A stretch of 64,000 bases of DNA from Amorphochlora amoebiformis (Eukaryota; Cercozoa; Chlorarachniophyceae): assembly GCA_054601695.1 (NCBI GenBank), contig BAAHQB010000029.1:992001-1056000 (forward strand), given 5' to 3'. The position numbers and the translations under genes are program-made. The notes below the pieces were generated by a model. The model ran no database searches. It was not told where the DNA came from and saw only the letters and a program-made list of their open reading frames with translations. Shown here piece after piece: positions 1-64,000 of the stretch (the first letter of the stretch is position 1; every line of letters starts with the position of its first letter).

Positions 1-70
1 TAAATGAATTAATATATGTATACAATATGTATTTCTACATGTTTTTATATTGAAAATATAAATATATGAA

Positions 71-120
<50 letters not shown>

Positions 121-254
121 TATATTTATACATATATACACATGTACACAGAATATATACACAGATATAACCTTACTCATATATCTACATGTACATACAT
201 AAATACGATGTCCCCATACACCCCAACACATATTCTTTCCACATAATCATAATA
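1..254. other. COG4 intron sequence at the window's left edge
   Basis: AT-rich DNA with a (TA)n block at about 79-118 and no supported exon. It lies downstream of COG4 exon 9 on the minus strand, so it is intron unless the gene ends unexpectedly. Confidence 0.5.
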
Positions 255-372
255 CTAACCCTAACCCTAATCTTATCCTTAATCCTAACCCTAACCCTAA
301 CCTTAACCCTAACCCTAACCCTAACCCTAACCCTAACCCTAACCCTAACCGCTAACCCTAACCCTAACCCTT
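247..372 (+). repeat. Interstitial telomeric repeat (CCCTAA)n
   Basis: About 18 hexamers of ccctaa, perfect from about 303 to 348 and slightly degenerate at the left (taatcttatcc). The block ends 6 bp before the donor end of COG4 exon 9 (379), so it is intronic and not a chromosome end. On the coding strand it reads TTAGGG. Confidence 0.9.
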
Positions 373-378
373 TAATAC

Positions 379-5805
<5,427 letters not shown>

Positions 5806-6436
5806 CTGCGGCGGTGCGATAAATTAATTTCGATTTCAGAGCGTGAGGGTTATTTCTGCGGGAAGAAGCAGGAAAAAGCGAGTGAGGATTGAGATTAGGG
5901 GATTTGAAGCGAGAGATGGATTAGACAAGGGAAGGGGGGAGGGAGATCCCCGAAATTAATAATACATGTCCTATCTTCCACAGCGAGAGACGTGACGTAC
6001 GAATTTAAGAGAAAAAGTAGAGGATTTCGAGAGGAGAATAGAAGCATATGCATGTGTGTGTGTGGCGTAATAGAAGAAGAAAGATATATCTGAGAGAAAG
6101 CGAAAAGAGGCTGTCAGACAGACTGGGGAAGGCAATATCTGCTGTTTTATCGAATTGCTCGCGGGAAAACAAGTACGAATTACAATCTTCCACACGATAG
6201 TTTACTCAATAATGTTGCAATCATACATACAAATGTAGTGAGAAAAAGGAAAACTGCCTCTCGAAAGGAGCTTGCGGTCCAAGATGACGTGCGGCCTCCC
6301 TGAATTCTAGGAGAACAGTGATTTCGCTAACTTGTCACGGTCATTCGTGTTTGTCACACGTCAAGCAATCAACTCTCCTGGGATACTTTTTTTTTGAAAT
6401 TCGGCTAGATTTGGGACAATCCCGGGACAGATCGCC
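5806..6436. promoter_or_regulatory. Divergent intergenic region between COG4 and the E1 gene
   Basis: A 631-bp spacer separates two start codons pointing away from each other, so it probably holds both promoters. It is not TA-repeat DNA. It is mixed-composition, purine-rich sequence with a GC-rich patch near 5800-5820 and a poly-T run near 6388. I see no clear TATA box. No coding exon is supported in it, but a non-coding or missed first exon of the E1 gene is possible, because an AG lies just before the proposed E1 exon (6429-6430). Confidence 0.5.
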
Positions 6437-18266
<11,830 letters not shown>

Positions 18267-18289
18267 TAGGTATGTATGCGTGTATTTAT

Positions 18290-18343
<54 letters not shown>

Positions 18344-18508
18344 TCATTTATATATTTATTTTTGTGTATTATACATACATACATACATATATATATTATA
18401 TATATATATATATATACACATATATATCTGTGTATGTAATATGTATTGAAATAGTATATACGTGGATTTTATATGTTTTCATGTATATATTTACGTGTGT
18501 GAATGGTA

Positions 18509-18565
<57 letters not shown>

Positions 18566-18650
18566 TGTAGACATGTATGCAAAGATGTTGTAGAATAAGA
18601 TGCAGGTTTTTGCAAATATACCTCGACAAACATATACATAATATACACAC

Positions 18651-18688
<38 letters not shown>

Positions 18689-18752
18689 TTATATATTTAT
18701 ATATATATATATATATATTTAGATATCGTACATAATACACACACACACATAA

Positions 18753-18786
<34 letters not shown>

Positions 18787-18799
18787 TATTATATATATT

Positions 18800-18858
<59 letters not shown>

Positions 18859-19006
18859 TTATATATATATATATATACATGTATATTTATTATAATGTAT
18901 ATATATGTATGTAATATAATGTAATATATATATATATACCTATATATATAGTTATACATACATACAGAAAAAAGAATTATATTAATATGTATATATATAT
19001 ATATAG

Positions 19007-24271
<5,265 letters not shown>

Positions 24272-24453
24272 TATATTCTTGTGTGTGTGTGTGTGTGTGC
24301 ATGTGAATATTTGCAGCGTGTATTTTATATCATATAGATTTGGCCATATTTGATATACAAACATTTATATATATATATATATATATATATTGTGTATATT
24401 GTGAAGTATGTATCTATCCATATGTGTAAAAAATATGCACATATACATACATG

Positions 24454-24509
<56 letters not shown>

Positions 24510-24634
24510 GTATATGTACATCTATTTTTATAATATGTATGTATAATGTATGCATTTATATAGATATATATATATATATATGTATATAATATATACTTAT
24601 GTATACTTCCAGAAATAGTTGTAAATATATATAT

Positions 24635-24690
<56 letters not shown>

Positions 24691-24700
24691 CAATAAACAG

Positions 24701-24829
24701 CTTGTCGTGCAAGATCTCAATGAAGCTCTCAAACAGAGTATAAACTAGATATATATATATATATATATATATGGATATATATATATATATATGATATGTA
24801 AAATAAATATATAGATGTGTATATATGTA

Positions 24830-24881
<52 letters not shown>

Positions 24882-25459
24882 TGTGGTGTATAAACATATA
24901 AACATATATTCAATGAACTCCTGAATTCAGTCGAAACACCTTTGAAAGACATACATTATCTTTTACATTACAATGTACATATATACAACATATTATGCCA
25001 TATATATGAAAGACATACATTATCATCTACATTACAATATACATATATACAACATAGTATGCCATATATATGAAACACATACATTATCTTTTACATTACA
25101 ATGTACATATATACAACATATTATGCCATATATATGAAAGACATGCATTATCATCTACATTACAATATACATATATACAACATATTATGCCATATATATG
25201 AAACACATACATTATCATTACAATGTACATATATACAACATATTATGCCATATATATGAAACACATACATTATCATTACAATGTACATATATACAACATA
25301 TTATGTTATATATATGAAAGACATACATTATCATCTACATTACAATATACATATATACAATATATTATGTTATATATATGAAAGACATACATTATCATCT
25401 ACATTACAATGTACACATACACCATATTATGCCATATATATTCGTACATAGATATATGA

Positions 25460-25541
<82 letters not shown>

Positions 25542-25687
25542 ATATCCTACATATATACACATATACATACTACACACACTACATCTATCTATCTAGCATA
25601 TTATATCTATCTATCTTTCTAAATATGTACATATGGATACCTACATTGAAATATACTTTATGTATATTATGTATATTCGCATATATA

Positions 25688-25752
<65 letters not shown>

Positions 25753-25832
25753 ATATATATATATATATACATAACGTATGTAAATTTAATAGCTGGGTAT
25801 GACCATTTGCATGTTACTATATCAACTTCAAG

Positions 25833-25874
<42 letters not shown>

Positions 25875-25947
25875 TTATATATATATATATATATATATAT
25901 GTTTATGTCAATCAGAATTCGACATCACCATCCTAACCCTTGATGAG
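24701..25947 (+). CDS. Unrecognised gene fragment, three in-phase exons
   Basis: Exons 24701-24737, 25793-25831 and 25916-25947 join in phase to give [20 protein letters not shown] followed by [16 protein letters not shown]. All borders are AG/GT. The peptide looks globular but matches no family I know. A further plus exon at 27207-27246 ([13 protein letters not shown]) would continue in phase. Neither the start nor the stop is visible. The first exon is also open on the minus strand ([16 protein letters not shown]), so strand is not certain, but only the plus reading links to the next two exons. Confidence 0.45.
24942..25440. repeat. Tandem repeat, 57-67 bp unit, eight copies
   Basis: Unit: gaaagacatacattatcatc, tacattacaatgtacatata, tacaacatattatgccatatatat. 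Starts at about 24942, 25009, 25071, 25134, 25198, 25258, 25315 and 25378. Length varies by loss of the word tctac. Intronic in the unknown plus gene. Confidence 0.85.
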
Positions 25948-26171
25948 GTATTATATACGTAATATATACATATATATATATATACATATATAATGTATAT
26001 ATATATAAGATATATATATATATATATAAGATATATATATACATATATAATGTATATATATATAAGATATATATATATATATATAAGATATATATATATT
26101 TATATGTATTCATACATATAATTATCAAGTTATTTATGTGTATGTAAATATGTAGAACACATGTCTATGTG

Positions 26172-26229
<58 letters not shown>

Positions 26230-26300
26230 TATAGATAAAAATGCATATGTATACATATATATATTTACAGATATAGATAAAAACGCATTTTTATCTACAC

Positions 26301-26334
<34 letters not shown>

Positions 26335-26366
26335 AATATGTATATATGCGCGCACATATGTAAATG

Positions 26367-26413
<47 letters not shown>

Positions 26414-26465
26414 GTATGTGTATGTACATATATATATATATATATATACATATTATGTATGAAAG

Positions 26466-26500
<35 letters not shown>

Positions 26501-26625
26501 ATATATATATTATGTATGAACGTATGTATGTGTATGTGTATATGTATATTTGTGTGTATGTGTGTGTATGTTGTACACCGATGGATAGTGATAATACATG
26601 TGGAGAATTTCTATATTTTATATAC

Positions 26626-26756
26626 ATCAATAAAGATAAATCCACATAGGTCCTACAATAAACTAAAGAAGTCGCACGTATGCACATTTAAACATTTGTG
26701 TATAAATATATAACATGTACATTTATATTCAATGTGAAAATACATCTATATATACA

Positions 26757-26793
<37 letters not shown>

Positions 26794-26897
26794 TAATTAT
26801 TTATAGATCAGATATGTTTATATGAACAAATGGATATATCTAATAGAAACACATAAGTATAAATATACATACATATATATATATATATAATATATGT

Positions 26898-26937
<40 letters not shown>

Positions 26938-27064
26938 TTATATATAATATGTATAAATATATATTTATATATATATATATAGTGTATATATGTATATATA
27001 TACATATATGTATAAAAGTGAATAATGATAGTATGGAATGCATCTATCTGAATAATGCATAAAT

Positions 27065-27114
<50 letters not shown>

Positions 27115-27188
27115 ATACATATTTATGTATAAATATTATATACCTCTACATAGACCACTCCGTTCTCTCCTTTCCTCGCTCGTTTCAT
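26626..27188 (-). CDS. Possible start of a minus-strand gene (two short exons)
   Basis: On the minus strand an ATG at 27188-27186 opens [15 protein letters not shown] and ends at a good donor (GAG|gtatat, exon end 27144). A second exon, 26652-26626, would add DLCGFIFID in phase, with acceptor tattgtag. Nothing further left continues it convincingly. A rival plus-strand exon lies right beside it at 27207-27246, so this is only a candidate. Confidence 0.25.
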
Positions 27189-27270
27189 TTCTTCCGAAAA
27201 ATTCAGAAATTCGGCCGAAAAACTAATTTCAATTCTCCGTGTAGAGGTGCTTGTTTGTGTGTCTGTAATA

Positions 27271-27367
<97 letters not shown>

Positions 27368-27433
27368 GTATATATAAATATATATATATATATATGCATA
27401 TGTATACATATATATTACATATTATATTATGTA

Positions 27434-27471
<38 letters not shown>

Positions 27472-27484
27472 GTGTGAGTGTGTG

Positions 27485-27521
<37 letters not shown>

Positions 27522-27634
27522 TATACACACATACACACATGCATGCATGCTCACATGCATGCGCATGCATAAACACAGAACATGCTCACATGCACATACA
27601 TATCTTTAAGTCATATTCATGTATTCTGAATATA

Positions 27635-27720
<86 letters not shown>

Positions 27721-28000
27721 ATGTTGTATAGATACATATATATTTATATATATACATTTGTATGTTGTATATATATATATATATATTATTATACATATAC
27801 TATATAATATATATACTAATATATACATATATAATATATATATACATATAAATATATATATACTTATATATACATACATACCAACATATTGTGAAATTTA
27901 CACACATGATATGAGACCTAAAAAACACTTCAACAAACTCTGACCCACATCAACTCTAGGCCCAACCCTAATCCGACCCTTACGATAACCCTAAACTCAG

Positions 28001-28064
28001 CCCGGAGGCTTGGCTGCTAGCGTTGAGATTGTCAAGTAACTTAATCGTGCTTTGTATAGATATT

Positions 28065-28116
<52 letters not shown>

Positions 28117-28211
28117 CACACACATATACATGTATGTATGTATATATATATATATATATATTTAAACATGTATTTGTATCATATTGATCTATTAGTATAT
28201 ATTCATATTGA

Positions 28212-28290
<79 letters not shown>

Positions 28291-28481
28291 GAATATCTAG
28301 GGGAACTCCTGATGTCGAAGAGTCTCAAGGGAATCTTCAAACGACAGGTATACTAAAAATGTTAAGATGTGTATTATAGAGAGTACAAGCGAGCATATAA
28401 CAAATAATTGTATTTATAAATATAAACAAATACAGAGATATAAGTTTATATATGTATACATATATACATACATATATATAT

Positions 28482-28523
<42 letters not shown>

Positions 28524-29230
28524 GTGGGTATATATGAATGCATGTAATATAAGAGAACATGGATTCAATTTCTACAATGTATTTTTAAATGTATATATAT
28601 ATATATATATGAGTCTACGATATATGCAACATATCTATTTGTATTTGTATAGTTGCTGGTCTGTGGCGAGGAGAATATTGCCCAATCTCCACCCAAGAAT
28701 GCTTCGAATCTGCATGCAGGTATGAGTACATTAATACCTATTGCGAATAGAATATTACCAATCTCCACCCGAGAGGGTATGCAGGTTAGGAGGACATTAG
28801 TATAATATGTATATATATATACACACACATATATATATATAGATATATCTACCCAAGAGTTTTCGAATATGTATACACGTTAGGAGTACAAATAATATAT
28901 ACTATATATACATATATATGCGTGTGTGTATATGTGTGTGAAAATATTTACATTTAAGAAAGTGATTCTATATATATGTATATATATTTATATATATAAA
29001 TATATAAATATATCTATATAAACATATATATGTATACATATATGTATATATAATATATAATATATATAATTACAAATAAGGCTCGCCTCTACGCTCTTCT
29101 CCAGTGGCCCCGCTTGTGTAAACAACTACCGGAAAAAAAAGATTAAATAATTATACCGATTTAAAAAAAAAAAAAAAAAGGAATGTTATGTATCCCATCA
29201 CCTTGTATAGGTATACTATTCATAATTTTG

Positions 29231-29313
<83 letters not shown>

Positions 29314-29424
29314 TTGTGTTTGTATACAGGTATGTATGTATATATATGTATAAATATATATTGTATGGATGTATATATATATATATATATGTACAGATAA
29401 ATATTGTGCGTATCATAACATGTG

Positions 29425-29473
<49 letters not shown>

Positions 29474-30062
29474 AATACATATATATATATATTATATATA
29501 TATAGATATATATATATATATTCGCATATAAATCCCATCATTAGGCCCAATACTGGGTCGACCGTCTGTCTACTTCTCGTGTCCAGCAGGATTCGGCGAA
29601 AAAGCAAGCGAAAATTCGAGAAATTTCTGAAGTTTTTTCGGAATCCTCAGCCCTCCTCTACGCAACTCAGGCGATTTCACATTCTATCCCCCTATTCATA
29701 TACATATACATATATATATATGTGTATGTATACATATATATATATATATGAATATATGTGTATATTGTACATATATATATAAGGTATAAATATACCTAAA
29801 TCATATATATATATATATATATATTCATGAAAATAAATACATACGTGAATGTGAATACATGAATCTTTGTACATTATATTACATATAACACATATATAAA
29901 TATTAGGGAAATATGTTTATATACTTGTGTGTGTATGCATCCCTCTCAAATCAATGCTGTAGCACTTTCCCTTCCTATTCCAAGCTTAATATGAATTATT
30001 TTTTCGGCTTTAGGTTTTGGAGAGGCGGGCTAGGATATCAAAGCCAACTGACTGGTGTGATA

Positions 30063-30111
<49 letters not shown>

Positions 30112-30325
30112 GCTTCTATATAAATAAATTTTGTATATATATTTATTTATCTATTTATTTATACATATATATATACGTATATATATATATATATATGTAT
30201 ATTTTGTATATATCCATATATATATATATATATATGTAAATATATGTAGTATTGTCGAAGCCGCACGGATATACCGGGAAGTGTTCCAGAGGGATATCGA
30301 TATCCATAAGGTCGTATATATCTAA

Positions 30326-30359
<34 letters not shown>

Positions 30360-30420
30360 GTACACATATCTATATAGATAAACGCATGTCTATATATGTA
30401 CATATGGATATATGTGCACA

Positions 30421-30498
<78 letters not shown>

Positions 30499-30711
30499 GT
30501 GTGTAAATATGTTTGTAGGGGGGGATAAATAATGATGCATGCATAGTTTATCTCTAGCGTACACATATTACACGCGGTATATGTAAACTATAACCTTAAG
30601 AAAATACGTGAGAGTGCGTTAAAACATTTATATCTTAATTCGGCAAATGTGTTTATGTACACGATTGGATCGGGATGTATTTAAGGACGTAGCTAAAAGA
30701 GTTACATACTT

Positions 30712-30750
<39 letters not shown>

Positions 30751-31335
30751 CTACACATAAGGTGCAAGACACATGTATTTCCACTCCCCACAGCAAATCA
30801 CAATCACAATTTGAAAACCAAAACTAACACTAATATCTCCAGCCGAAAGTCATGGCCGTCCTAGGTGAAACCGCCCAAACCTCACCATTGGAACCCAAGC
30901 CGTCGGAATCCAAGATGGAAAAACCTTCGGAACCCAAACCGTCGGAATCCAAGACGATAAAATCATTGGAACCCAAACCGTCGGAATCCAAGTCGGAAAA
31001 CCCATCGGAACCGTCGGAATCCAAGACGGAAAACCCATCGGAGCCCAACAAAACAACACGAACTCAATCATCAGAACCCAATCAAACCGCTGAATCGGGA
31101 TCTAGCGAAGTCTCCCCGTCGGAACCCAAGGAAGTTATTACTTCGGGGGCTTCGGGAGAGGGGATATATGTGTGGGAGGAAGGGGGAGAGACGGAGGTCA
31201 GGGTCGGGGGGCTGGTTGGGGGAAGAACCCCTTGGAGCTTGATTTTGGTGAGGAATATTATGATTTATATGACAATGCGTGTGTACTGTACATATGTATG
31301 TGTATTGATATGTCTGATATACACATATGTATACG

Positions 31336-31389
<54 letters not shown>

Positions 31390-31473
31390 AATATATATTC
31401 ATATGTATAGACAGATATCATAGGTATATTTATACACCTTCATACAAAATATTTAATATATATAGGTATATGT

Positions 31474-31513
<40 letters not shown>

Positions 31514-32016
31514 TTATGTATGTTTGTGTAAAAATGTACAAATTGTATCTATTCATATGTATATACATGCGGAATAACTCATAAAAGCACACAAAAATCT
31601 GTACAGGCTCTGCGGATCAGAAAGGGTTACTTATCCCGAGCTAAGCCCAGGGTCAGCTTCTCCACTCACAATTTAACTCCATCATCAAGACAAATCTTCC
31701 AATCTCCTCCCTCGAACCTTCACATTCGCTCTCTCTCTGTTTCCTATCTCTGTTCGGATAGAGCTCTCTCTAGCTTTTTTTTTTTTATCTCTGGATCCTC
31801 TCTGAGTCTCGCTGAATCTCCGGTGAGATTGTGTGATAAACAAGGGATTTTTCCAACCCACCCACTGTTCTGATATGCTTGCAAGGAATGGGTTCTTACC
31901 CTTGGACAGCTCGACAAAGGGGGAGTTCAACTCTGTTTGGAATCCGGTTGGATTATGTGTTTGCCGAAATATCGACATTATCTTTTGTTTATATAACGTA
32001 TATGTATATACAAAGA

Positions 32017-32055
<39 letters not shown>

Positions 32056-32192
32056 TTTCTATATATATATATATATATATATGTATATCAATATATTAAT
32101 ATATATATATATATATATATTTACATATATATATATATATATTTATACATGTATATATCTAAATGTAATACATATGTATACTGATATATACA

Positions 32193-32264
<72 letters not shown>

Positions 32265-32310
32265 TATAATATATATATATATTATGTGTGTGTGTGTATG
32301 CACAAATACG

Positions 32311-32352
<42 letters not shown>

Positions 32353-32620
32353 CGTATGCACAAATATGTATCGACAAATATACCGACATCATTGGTACAT
32401 ACATGTGTAACAATCTACATATATATATATATATATGTGTATATATATATATGTATATATATACATATTATAAATATAGTACAATATATAATATGCATTA
32501 ACAAATGTATCTACATCTAAGCTATAAATATACAATACTTTCACACACATATGAAAAGGAGGCCTGATTGCAGCTGGCTGTTGGGATGGAGCCAAGGCAT
32601 TCAATTCAACCCAAACCTAA
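28001..32620 (+). CDS. Unrecognised protein with Pro-Ser-Glu-Lys repeat region (5' end not found)
   Basis: Eleven exons with joining phases: 28001-28035, 28301-28347, 28653-28719, 29081-29117, 29545-29631, 30014-30054, 30250-30310, 30843-31247, 31607-31651, 31886-31946, 32574-32620 (TAA at 32618). They give 310 residues: a helical part with [33 protein letters not shown] and [19 protein letters not shown]; then a 405-bp exon of about ten [13 protein letters not shown] repeats; then [20 protein letters not shown]. The first exon enters in phase 0 and contains no ATG, so at least one 5' exon is missing. The large exon has its own ATG at 30852, but the phase joins the preceding exon. Function unknown. 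Confidence 0.6.
28741..28905 (+). pseudogene. Two downstream partial copies of the 28653-28719 exon
   Basis: At about 28742-28795 the 3' part of the exon and its donor region recur (aatattaccaatctccaccc, then tatgcaggttagg). A shorter copy lies at about 28850-28890 (acccaagagttttcgaatat). Both follow the functional exon and are separated by (TA)n. Confidence 0.65.
30843..31247 (+). repeat. Coding SEPKPSESK repeat exon
   Basis: The longest coding exon in the window. A 15-30 base unit (gaacccaaaccgtcggaatccaag-like) repeats about ten times between 30885 and 31130, giving alternating SEPKPSESK and [12 protein letters not shown] Gly/Glu-rich end with TPWSLIL follows, then a GTGAGG donor. The repeat is in frame and uncorrupted, and the composition suggests a disordered linker. 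Confidence 0.7.
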
Positions 32621-32794
32621 CCCAAACTCTAAACCCCCATCCCTTCAGCACTGCTCCATTAACCAACTTCCCTCACCCAAAAAAATGAAACGAGAAAATC
32701 TCAAAAAAAAACCCGGCCGAAAATATAAAATAAAACATACGAAAACGTCAGGTGTACGCCAAGATTGAGACCGAGGGATTGCATACGATCTCAT

Positions 32795-32945
32795 TGGTGG
32801 ATCTAACCCTAACTCCAACCCTAATTCTCGAATTTCAAACCCTAACCCTAAAAAGGTAAACCTAACCCTAGCGCTGAAAAGATGAAGCGGTCCTTAGCTC
32901 TGAAACTTTAACCCTAACCCTAGCTCAAAAGACGCTAATCCTAGA
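32795..32945 (+). repeat. Degenerate telomeric words in a spacer
   Basis: Repeated aaccctaa/ctaaccctaa words between the stop at 32620 and the start at 33063 (32805-32960). They resemble telo-boxes (AAACCCTAA) as well as decayed interstitial telomere sequence. This spacer should contain the promoter of the 33063 gene. Confidence 0.6.
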
Positions 32946-33062
32946 CGGGAATCCCGGAGAGATACCTTCTCCAGAGATCTCCGGATATTTTCCGAAAGCT
33001 CATCCTAAAATTTGCCGCGAAATTTTAACTTTTAGCCCAAACCTTAGGTGTTCAATGGCGAC

Positions 33063-41102
<8,040 letters not shown>

Positions 41103-41141
41103 GTACATGTATTTATGTACATATGTAGTTCATATATATAC

Positions 41142-41190
<49 letters not shown>

Positions 41191-41824
41191 CATGTACTAC
41201 TAGTATATCATTATACATGTATATTTTTTTATGAACACATTTACATATACATATATATATATATATATATATATGTATGTGCTAAAGTTTCATATATATG
41301 TGTACAATGTGTATGTGTGTTATATATGAAAGTTTATATACCTATTGACTTAGGGTATGCTGGTGGCTGGAATGGAAACTCAAGGAAAAGAGAACAAGAT
41401 TAGGAGGCATTTCCGTTTCGATAGTGCGGGAAATATTCACCAATAGCCGTGCAGTGACCGCAAATTAATAGATTTTACACTGAAATAAATTCTCTTTGAA
41501 GATTAGATTATCATCTATGAGATCTCTACTGGATCGTGCTAACTAGCTAAGTTCCAGAAGTTATCTAGATTTAGTGGATATTTAGTTCAATGATTAAGAC
41601 CTGATAAACATGATTCGATACCGATACTCCAAGTATTGCAACGGCAGGTTACCAGATCTAGTATATCCAGCTCTAGTATCTAGCTAGTCAACCGACCAGA
41701 TAGTATCTACAGTGAATTCTTAATTTGGATGTGAAATGGAACATCAGAATAAGTATTTAAGTGCCGCAAGGCCTAGGTTATCGATAATAAATCCAACAAT
41801 GAAACCCGTCTCTAGTTCCAGGAT
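41103..41824. other. Convergent intergenic region, no gene seen
   Basis: This spacer lies between the stop of the plus gene (41102) and the stop of the Ariadne gene (41825). It has short TA/TG repeats up to about 41340, then about 480 bp of ordinary-complexity AT-rich DNA without a supported exon on either strand. Both 3' UTRs must end here. I see no paired terminator-like structure. Confidence 0.5.
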
Positions 41825-58801
<16,977 letters not shown>

Positions 58802-59016
58802 CACGAAAGGGTGACTACAAAATGTGACGACTGAGCGTGACAGAGCGTGACGGTACGTATGTCACGAGAGGGATCGACGACACGAAGAACTCTCCCAAAT
58901 CTTCCCAGAAATTTCCGAAGAACCAAAACGAATTCTTTTCTCCTTACTATTAGAGGTCAGAATTTATAACCTGCCCGCGATATCCTCTGTCACTCTGCGT
59001 GACAAGCTCGGCGCCC
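58802..59016. promoter_or_regulatory. Compact divergent promoter between Ariadne and kinase genes
   Basis: 215 bp separate the two start codons, so the promoters must share this stretch. It contains several GTGAC/GTCAC words (58811, 58836, 58845, 58860, 58990, 58999), an element also piled up in the 21.3 kb and 23.4-23.9 kb repeats. A T-rich tract lies at 58935-58950. No TA microsatellite is present. Confidence 0.5.

Positions 59017-64000
<4,984 letters not shown>

Noticed and set aside
247-372. Chromosome end
   Set aside because: COG4 coding sequence lies to the right and the gene must continue to the left, so the telomeric repeat is internal.
41560-41640. tRNA-like words (tagttcaatgatt ... 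gattcgatacc)
   Set aside because: The distance is too short for a tRNA and the stems do not pair.

Overview
This is nuclear DNA from an intron-rich eukaryote, most likely a protist. The genes are cut into exons of about 7-400 bp (typically 30-100 bp). Almost every intron is inflated by pure (TA)n. TAA and TAG serve as stops and the standard code fits. Several blocks of the TTAGGG-class telomere repeat (CCCTAA on this strand) lie inside introns and spacers. I cannot name the species. None of the long open frames is a gene: they are (TA)n read as Ile-Tyr repeats. The real genes were rebuilt by hand from short GC-balanced islands with GT/AG borders, reading phases that join, and family motifs.

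Layout. (1) 379-5805, minus: N-terminal part of the Golgi tether subunit COG4, running off the left end. (2) 6437-18239, plus, divergent from COG4: a ubiquitin-like-protein E1 enzyme that best fits the SUMO E1 subunit AOS1/SAE1, with a collagen-like Gly-Thr-Gly-Lys tail. (3) 19007-24237, plus: an unrecognised exon chain that joins the tail in phase and has no visible start of its own. (4) 24701-25947, plus: three in-phase exons of an unknown protein; 27.1-27.25 kb is unresolved. (5) 28001-32620, plus: unknown protein with a Pro-Ser-Glu-Lys repeat exon. (6) 33063-41102, plus: a complete 17-exon unknown gene with a 7-base microexon. (7) 41825-58801, minus: a complete 31-exon Ariadne-type RBR E3 ubiquitin ligase of about 683 residues, convergent with gene 6. 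(8) 59017-63039, plus, divergent from Ariadne across 215 bp: N-terminal part of a probably myristoylated Ser/Thr kinase, running off the right end.

Two recognised genes belong to ubiquitin or ubiquitin-like conjugation (E1 and RBR E3), one to Golgi trafficking and one to signalling. Nothing suggests they form a cluster.

The most interesting feature is how the introns are built. Exons are repeatedly flanked by tandem partial copies of themselves. Copies upstream carry the acceptor and the exon's 5' part; copies downstream carry the 3' part and the donor. Each copy is separated by (TA)n. This occurs in all four recognised genes and two unknown ones. In COG4 one copy contains the sequence of two neighbouring exons fused with no intron between them, as expected if the intron arose by duplication and TA expansion inside a once continuous exon.
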